A stretch of DNA of 64,000 bases, from positions 1 to 64,000 of the forward strand of contig SSNU01000364.1 of NCBI GenBank assembly GCA_012064415.1, written 5' to 3'. Source of the DNA: Gyrodactylus bullatarudis (Eukaryota; Platyhelminthes; Monogenea; Gyrodactylidea; Gyrodactylidae). The notes beneath the pieces were generated by a model. The model had not been told where the DNA came from. It searched no databases and saw only the letters and a list, made by a program, of their open reading frames with translations. Position 1 is the first letter of the stretch, and the number at the start of each line of letters is the position of its first letter. Positions 49,601 to 58,600 of this stretch are shown in pieces. The position numbers and the translations under genes are program-made.

Positions 49601-52600
49601 AATTTCTATTGTAATTGTTGCGTAGATGCCAAGTTAATTCTGGAAATTTGCTAGTTTTTTGAAACTAACGATTAAAATAATGATAATTTTTGTCAAGATA
49701 TCTAATGAATGAGTAGAACAATAGGAATTAGGTGTTGAAACTTTGGATAAAAGTTAAATTCTTTGTCCTTCAAGTTTTTCAAAGAGTTTATTTAATTCGA
49801 TAAACACTACAAGTCATCTTCAAAAGTTCTTCATGTTAAATAAAAGAGTAGAAAATTTCTACTATAGAAATACACTGTATAAGAGAAAATAATCGCACAT
49901 AAATTTTAGTTTGTTAACAAAGATTAGAAGACATCAAAAAATAATAATTTTTCTTTTTTCATTATGCAAATTGTGATGTAATCAAGACTCTCTACGCTTG
50001 TATTGTATCTCACATGTGTTTTTTTATAATGAAGAGAAATGTACCTGCATTTAATGAATAATTATTGAAATCGAATGATTAAGCCGGTGTGTAGAAAATT
50101 ATAATTTTTAACTTTAAATGACTTTTTCACTCTCTCTCTCTCTTGTGTTTTTTATATCAAGCTAGTTGTTAACATGAAGATGAGAATTTATTATTTTACA
50201 AAAAACTCAATATTTTTCTCCGGATTCACAGAAAATAATAATTTTTTAAAATGGAATGAGCTAATAAGATGTGGATACTCGAAAAAATTCCGAAAATAAT
50301 TCAATCTGAAAAAAATTTGGCCGTTTTTCGAATTTCCACTTTAAAAATCGGCCAAATTTTTTTCAGATTGAATTATTTTCGGAATTTTTTCGAGTATCCA
50401 CATCTTATTAGCTCATTCCATTTTAAAAAATTATTATTTTCTGTGAATCCGGAGAAAAATATTGAGTTTTTTGTAAAATAATAAATTCTCATCTTCATGT
50501 CAATTAGGTTTATATTACAAGTGCATAAAAGATTTTTTTATCTTATGGTTTCAATCAAAACATCTTGGAATTTCGTACATATTTTAAAGGTTATTTTAGT
50601 TCTAAAGTAAAAAACTCGTGTTAGCAAAGAATTCCCATATTTTGAACTTTGAGCTAATTTTTTATCACTTTAAAAGTTTTAATGAGCTCGTCAAATAGGG
50701 AGAATGATTAAAAAGTAAAAATTCGATTTCGAAATTATAATTGGTGATTCTTAAAATCCGATTCAGCACTTTTGACTAATCGGGATCCTCATAATCATCT
50801 TTCGATCACTCCGTGACTCTGAAATCAGTTAAATATTTAAACTCAAAGTTCGGGATTTGAAATATGCCATAATCTTCTTAAAAATTCATTTTTTCTCTTC
50901 ATATCGGTAAAGTGGGCCTCATGATTGATTTGATGAAAATATTGAGAATTTTTTTAAATTTATAAATTCCCAAATCTAGCCTTATAAAAGATATTTTCTT
51001 GATGATATTTATTTGTGTTATTTTCTCGGAAAAGTATGACCGTAAAAGTTTTGCATCTCATGTCTATATGTTAAAGCATCTTGATTGAATAGAACAGAGT
51101 ACCATACAAAAATTCCTCTCTTTTTTAATATGAGGATGTCACGCGTCATTACAGTTATTTTAGTCATCTTTCTTTTTATTGTATTACAATCCCTGATCCT
51201 GTTAGCTTTATGTGTACACATGAAATGTTTTTTTTCTTCTATTCATGAAAGATAAATTATCATTTCTTCTTTTGTATAGAATATCTCTACAATGTAGTCT
51301 GTCCCTCTACAAATAATAATAAAATTATCAATTTTGAAATTTGAGAATTCTCTCGGACACAGAGAGTGAAAGAGAAAACTGTCATAAAAACACTTTGATA
51401 AGTGGTCATTGGAAAAAGTTTTTTATGTCTCCTGCTACAGTAAATTATTATCATGTCCAGAACATCTTTCTTGAGCAATGCTCACTCTTTCTGGGCTATT
51501 TTTAATTGACCTACATTCAATTTATTACATCATTTTGTCTTTTTATGTATTTTTACCTGTTCTTGTCCTTTGATTAGATAAATGATCAAGTCTCAAAATT
51601 ACCCCCAGAGAATTTTATTCTTCATGACTCGAATTCAATATTTTGTCTGATTATGAATCCACAGGTATTTTAACAAAATTATTCCAAGTTCAGGAGTTGT
51701 CGATAAAATCTTTGAAGGTTTTAGTAGGGAATGCTCAGGCGATTGCATATCTGAATTCTACGGGTGTATGACGTTTAAAAAATCTATTTTCATTGACTTT
51801 TCATAGCCTGTTTTTGGCAAAGGATAGAACTAAGATCTTGATGTATTCCTAGATAGATTAATAGATTATTCAATGGGTGGGAAAAAATTATTTTCTTAGG
51901 CTTAGATGAGTTGCCAAAATGATGTATGTGATAGAAATAACCCCAGTTGAACTTGAAGGGTTAAGCAAAATCTATCGAATTTCCTTCTTTGTAATACATT
52001 TTTTTATCAAGATAAAATCTTATTAATTATTCTGTAATAAATAGAAGATGATATTTCAGTCAGTAATTACATTCCTCTTTTTATTATTGCCTTATGAATA
52101 TTTCATTAGAGTTTGGTCAACTTCTTTTGTAATACAGTCTTCTTGTGATACAAATTTACCGCTTTTCTCATATGACAATGAACAGTGAAAGTGGGAATAA
52201 TTTTTTTTAATGCTCAAGCTACGCTAACCCTCCCAATTTATAATCATTTATTTAGATTTTTTCTCTCTATTCAGGATACACAATTATTATTTAGGCATGC
52301 AGTTTCATTTTGTGAAATATGTCACCAACATGAGAAGCTTACAGGTCACATACAGGGATGCATCTTGATCAGGTTAGATGGGTCATTTGAATCAGAGATA
52401 CCTGGATAATTTTACTTTGGACATATTTAACAAAAGGAACAATTTCTATTGTTATCTGGTATAAATATTTATGAATAATATATTGTAATACTAATCATCA
52501 TTGATCAGATGACATCTTGAAATAACAATGAAATCTGAAAAGTAATCATGTCTATCTTTTAGTAACCAGGTTGAGAAGTTGACCCATTAAAATTAGTAAA

Positions 52601-55600
52601 TAATTATTTATGAGTTTAAAAGATGGATTTGAATATAAATTATGAGCTATATTTTAGGGTATTTTAGGCCAATTAATTCTGAAAAGTTTTCATAGTGTTT
52701 TTAGATTCTAATAGAGGCCTTTACATACACCACATTTTTTGAAATAAAATCAACACCCATATTAAAAGTTGTTATGTTTTTTTCTGATTAACTCTGTGAA
52801 TACATGTGAATGTTGAGTTGATATGTAAAAAACAACATGGCCTTTCTTTGCTATTCTCAGTTTTGCTTTTAAGCCACACACATGTCAGTCAGATATTCAT
52901 TTGTAAACAAAATCTGATTGATTAATGAGTAATTTGGAGGTTTAATTGGGAATTTTTTGAAAAGAAAATACTATAAACGCTTTGTAAAACATAAAAGTAT
53001 AACATGTTTGTATAAATAAATTATTATTAATAAATAAATTTCTCAAATAAAATTACCCTTGATGCCAGATAGACTTTTACAATTAACCCTTTCAGTCGCG
53101 AGACTATTTCACAAATTTTATAAAAACCAAAATTTAGCTATGAAGATACCAAGTTATCTGGCCAAAAATATTAATAATGCAAGTTCACATTGGGGACTTC
53201 AATTTAAACTTTAACTGATCCAGAAACCTATCAAACTGGTAGAATTATGAAGGCTTAAAAAAATTAGAAAATGGACATGTATGTCCATCGGCACCGAAAG
53301 GGTTAAGAAAGATGTTGCTTTTCAAACACATCCAAATATCCACTTGAATTCATAGTTTAGAAGAAGAGGATATACAAAAATGTACATTTCTCAAAGCATC
53401 ATCAGTGATAAAGGTTAAGAATTCATTTAGACGAAGATCTTATATTGAATTCAAATAATACATTACCGAATAAATCTAATTGTCAAATAAATAAAGATAA
53501 TGTTCTGATCGATTATATAAGTAATTCGGTCAGATTCAGACTTAAAGATAATAATTTACTAATCATGACCCATTGTAAATGATCCATTTGAAATTTGAGC
53601 TGCATGTTCTTCTTGTCTGAGAGGGCTAGTAACCGCAACATCTTTCTTAACCCTTTCGGTGCCGATGGACATATATGTCCATTTTCTAATTTTTTTAAGC
53701 CTTCATAATTCTACCAGTTTGATAGGCTTCTGGATTAATTAAAGTTTAAATTGAAGTCCCCAATGTGAACTTGCATTAGTAATATTTTTGGCCAGATAAC
53801 TTGGTATCTTCATAGCTAAATTTTGGTTTTTATAAAAATTTTGAAATAGTCTCGGCACTGAAAGGGTTAAGATAATGTTTCGCTCATGTAGATTTTCTTT
53901 CTTGGTCATGAATGAATGAACCGAGATCTGAATATTTTTCAGACACAATTTTGCTCGGTGTGGCGTAGTGGTATCTCTCTCACCTCTCATTTGGACCCTC
54001 TTACTCTCGGTCCTAGATTCAAACCCTATTGAACACATTGAACACTCTTTTTCTGTTCTCTTAGTTTTACAATAATTAATTTCTATTTCTGTATCAAAAA
54101 ATTTCGATTTCGAAAAAAAAATATATGGATCTTCCAAAGATTGAATTCTTGCTTGAGTTTATTATCAAAAATATTAACTTAATAGAATAAACTATAACAA
54201 TAAATGTTTTCTCAAAATTTTTTATTGGTTGCCAAGGTTAAATTTCTAAATGTTAATGGACGTTCACTCTTTCTCATTTATAAATAATAGCAGTGCTTAT
54301 AAAAGAATAAAATCTGTTTTTTTAGTTAATCTGATACATGGCTGACGGTGTTTTACTTGTTGAGGAAATTCATGTTTTTATACTTTTACTACTCAAATTG
54401 GAGTAGATATCCTCACCATTTATTTGTATTGTGTTATCTCAAATACAATGAGAATATATAAAACATACATGTGTGTATCCCTTCGTTTAAAACGCGAGAC
54501 TCCTATACCCTAGGTTGTCAAGTGAATTAGATACCTCTGTCTTCTTGGTTTACTCCCCCTGTATCTACTACATATAATAAGTATGGATAGGTTTTCTTTT
54601 AAAAAAACACATGTCATGTCATGTTTTTTTATTATTTATCATGATTATTATTCACAAATAGACTGAATTAATGTGTTTTTTTAAATTACCATGAAGAAGA
54701 AATTATAAAAAAACCTTTGGGAAAACTGTCATTAAAATAAGGGGGCTTGCATTCAATACTGTATTCATGGGTAAGAAAGGGAATGAGAAGCTTATTTTAT
54801 GTTATGTATTTAGAAAATGAAAATTAAGTGTGTTGCTTCATCAGCTGGGAAATTGAAAAAAATAACAGTAGGTTAAAATTACATTTATTTATTTTCTTGA
54901 CTCAGACACGTTCTCTCGAAATGAATTCCTTCGTAAGCTTCGTAATTAGCAAGAATGATTTATCTTCGAAATTAAAGCCTTTCTTGATCAAGTTTTAATT
55001 AGCATGTAATTTGTTTTTTTCTTTCAAAAATGGCGCCAATAAATGTTTAATAAAACTATTGATCTATTTAATTGAAAAAAATGAATCGCTTATTGACAAT
55101 TTGGAGCAAAATAACTAGGAAATACAAAAAATGACACCACTATTTAATGGAAAATTTTCAATATTCTTTAGCTTATTTTATCACAAAGTTGAGATCTCTA
55201 ATAAATTATCAATACAAATTAATAACACATTTTCTTTTTTGATTATTCAGAGTACTTTTTTTCAAATTCCCCAGTGAATTAACATATTAGAAAAAAGAAA
55301 TTAGTGGAATCCAAAATGTAGTGAGAAAATAATAATTTGCATTTGAATGACGTATTAATTTCCCGTGAAATTTTCCCATAAAGAAATCAGCCCTCATTTT
55401 ATCTTACGTAACAAGAGAGAAAACTTTTTATTATGCTACTATGGTTTGTGTATTTTTTGTCAAATTTGTATTACCTAAAACCATACAGGTCATCAAGATT
55501 ACGAGTCTTGCTTGGCTGAGGAGAGGCCCCTTGAAAAAAATTCATAAAAACCTGAATTTTTTATTGACCAAGTTAGCTAATAGTACCCAGCCCTAACAGG

Positions 55601-58600
55601 GGACTTGAAAATTTCCATTCTCATAAGATATTAAAAACATTTTTTTTGAAATTCCAACATTATATTAAATAAAATAAAATAAATTTCTACAGAAAAATGA
55701 GAGTTTGTAATGATAGGGTTCAAAATATAATCCAAGAAATCACAAAACCCAAAAGCAAGACGAGACATTCTGGGTTTCTGTGTGATTGGAACATCCTTCA
55801 GCAGACCTTCTCTAATACACACTGAGTAGAGTTTGATTGTAAAGTGTGCAACGACAACAAGTCAGGTGCTAAATCAGCATTTCTTTTATTAACCATACCC
55901 CAAGTCATCTCTTGAAATAAAAATGGCCATTTTTGGACCAATAATTCCTAAATTATAAGTTGGTTTTTTATGTAGTGTAGTGTGAAACCATAGAAAATTT
56001 CAATGTCAGCAATGTCCCTTGAAAAAAATTCTCTGGACTTTAAAGGGTTAATGAATTTCTTTGATGAAAGAGGGGTGAAGAAAGGGGTACAAGTATCGAG
56101 AAAGTGAAACAATCAAGAACATTTCAATTAACAGAGAGATAAGTGCTACTCTCTATTCGTTATGGAATTTACAATGCTAATATTATTTAACTAATTAAAT
56201 CTCAAAATTAATCCAGAGTCCTCTTTCAATTTAGAATTCATTCTAAATTTTAATATATTTTCCAGCCTAACGTGTACATATAATTTTTTTAATTAGACGG
56301 TTGAATATTCAAACTTTCATTATACAATAAAAATGCATTTAACTTGGAACGCTCTGTTTCTCAGAAGAAAGTTTTATCTCTACTCTTAGCTTGTTGTTAG
56401 AACTAAATGAATACATCCAATTTCTACAGTTTTCCATATCTATATTTTTTTCAATTAAAATGCTAATTAAAACACTATTTTAAAGTAAAATAGGGTTCCA
56501 ATTCTTTTAGACTTTTGATGGATTTCCAACCCCCCCCCTACCCAAGACTTTCATTTCTTAAATAAAGGGGAGGGGGTTATTTGTAGGAAAAAACTATAGT
56601 ATTAATATGTATGTATGGTTAATATACGGTATATTAATTCTCTCCCCTCCATGTGTAGTATAAAGAAATGTAGAGCGTTTAATATTAAGAAAAATTAGTA
56701 TTTCTCTCTTGTCATTGGCTAGAAACCTCTCAGCCAATAAAATTAAGTTTGCGTATTTTTTTTCAACTTTGAAATCATGATGAATATTTAAAATGAATTA
56801 ATTTTAATTAATTTAAAAATAGTCATCCTACATAATTGATCAAGCAACCAATATCTGACTGCCGAAAAACTCTATATATTGCATTGATATTTTTTGCTAC
56901 CATATTTGAATATATATATTTTATTATTATCAAGGAAAATGTTGACTGAGGATAACTGCTGTTCACGGAATTTAACAAACCAAAATCTCATGGATAGTAA
57001 TTCGAGTTCCTTTTCCCCAGAAACCTCGCCAATTCTTGGAAATAATTCATCTGACGTAATACATGACAAGTAAGTTTTTCCTTTAACCATTCATTGCTAT
57101 TTATCATCATAGATCTGTATTTCAAATGGTTCAGATAATAATCCCTCTCTTTTTTTAACATTGGATTTTTCTTAATATTATTTTTTCCTGTTGAGTGGCC
57201 TAAATAATGATAATCGTATAACTGAAATTATTGCATGGATACAAATGTGGGTATAGATAAACTTGAAAACCATGATAATATCAGCTTATAGCAATTATTA
57301 TTAATGAGTATAGTAACAACAATGGATTTCAATTGCTCATTCATCATAACAACTGACCAGGAAATATGTGAGCACAAGAGACCATACTTTCTCTATCGTT
57401 TAACTTGGTGAAACCCTTGACAGGTAATTCATCACATGATACTGAGAAACGGTCATATCCGACTTAATTAAAAATGTTATATCACATGAAACATGTATAG
57501 AAAGAGAGGATAAAAACTTTGAGTTGATAATAATCAAACGTGTCATCTTTATTTGTTCCATCATGACATATCCTTCTCATATACTCATTATAGAGTCCCC
57601 ACAATAAAAGTAATTAATTATCGAGTTTCCATTTCTTGTTGAATAAATGAATCTTGCGACAATGAATTTTAACCATTATTATTTATTTTTTAAACTAATA
57701 ATAATTCTTATCGATCAAAATATTTATAAATTAGCCTAGAGAGATTGTTCTATAGAATAATCAATGAAATTTTTCTTGCAAGATCCAGAAAGCGTCAGTA
57801 TAACGAGTTTATCAACGAAGAGGACAACTTATTTATCAATGGGAATGAATCTATAAATAACCTCTTATTTATGCAAAATAAACAACCAAAATTCGATATG
57901 AACCGGCTCAAGTGTCCATGTTGCTCAGAGCAGATTGCCTTCAACATGTTTCCCTCACACGCATGCTTCCGTCAACAGATAACAGCAAAGAAGGCTCCAC
58001 CCCTCTTACAACCTTCCAATGGGCAAGCTGACCTATCCATACTCTTTACAATCTTTCAGGGTAGCGAATTGTTCAAGAAAAATCTCTTGAATAGAATTCA
58101 GAACCTTTTGCCTAACGACCTTATCGCCAATCATACTGCTTTATTGGGCTGTTTGGCCATAGAATTATTTGCTCAATCTCTGAATCAAGTTGAAATTGCC
58201 AGTGAAGTTAGGAATATTTTCAATTTTTTCGAACTACAAAACTTACAGAACAGCAATTTGAACAATATTTGTCAAGATTGTAATCCCAAAGTTTGTTTCT
58301 TATTGCCCAGCAGCAAGGCTCTCCACTTGTCCCTGCATCATTACGAGAAAAGCATCAACAATCCAACTTATCTGTCCATAATTTTGACCGTTAATGCCAT
58401 TTCTCTTATTGGCTGTGTCCGTCTGGCAATTGATGATTGTCTAGAGAAGAAGCAACAACTCAATCAAACACAAAACTTGTTTAATTCCCCAACAGTTGAT
58501 TTGCTCGATAAAATGAAGAATATCTTTATTGACAATTCAAATCAGGCGAGCGGCTTTCTCAAAGACTTTTCAAGTCTCCTTCCAAACCTTGAGATAATGC

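Larger units (their letters stand above)
45475..57782 (+). other. zfh2 intron, 12.3 kb, repeat-rich
   Basis: Contains a TTAA-flanked element (45500-46030), family C repeats (46640-47745), a palindromic element (50162-50509), a TTAA-element relic (51700-51964), an inverted TTAA pair (53083-53870), a SINE (53952-54121), another TTAA end (56030-56051) and the possible alternative first exon (56939-57069). The other stretches are AT-rich without supported frames. Confidence 0.7.

Noticed and set aside
53952..54030. tRNA gene
   Set aside because: Box A and box B-like sequences are present, but there is no cloverleaf that I could fold, and the sequence continues into a repeated tail with poly(A); it is a SINE head.
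53739..54137. 132-residue minus-strand frame
   Set aside because: Runs across a SINE and a TTAA element; parts of its translation recur at 29860-29980 as the SINE shadow.
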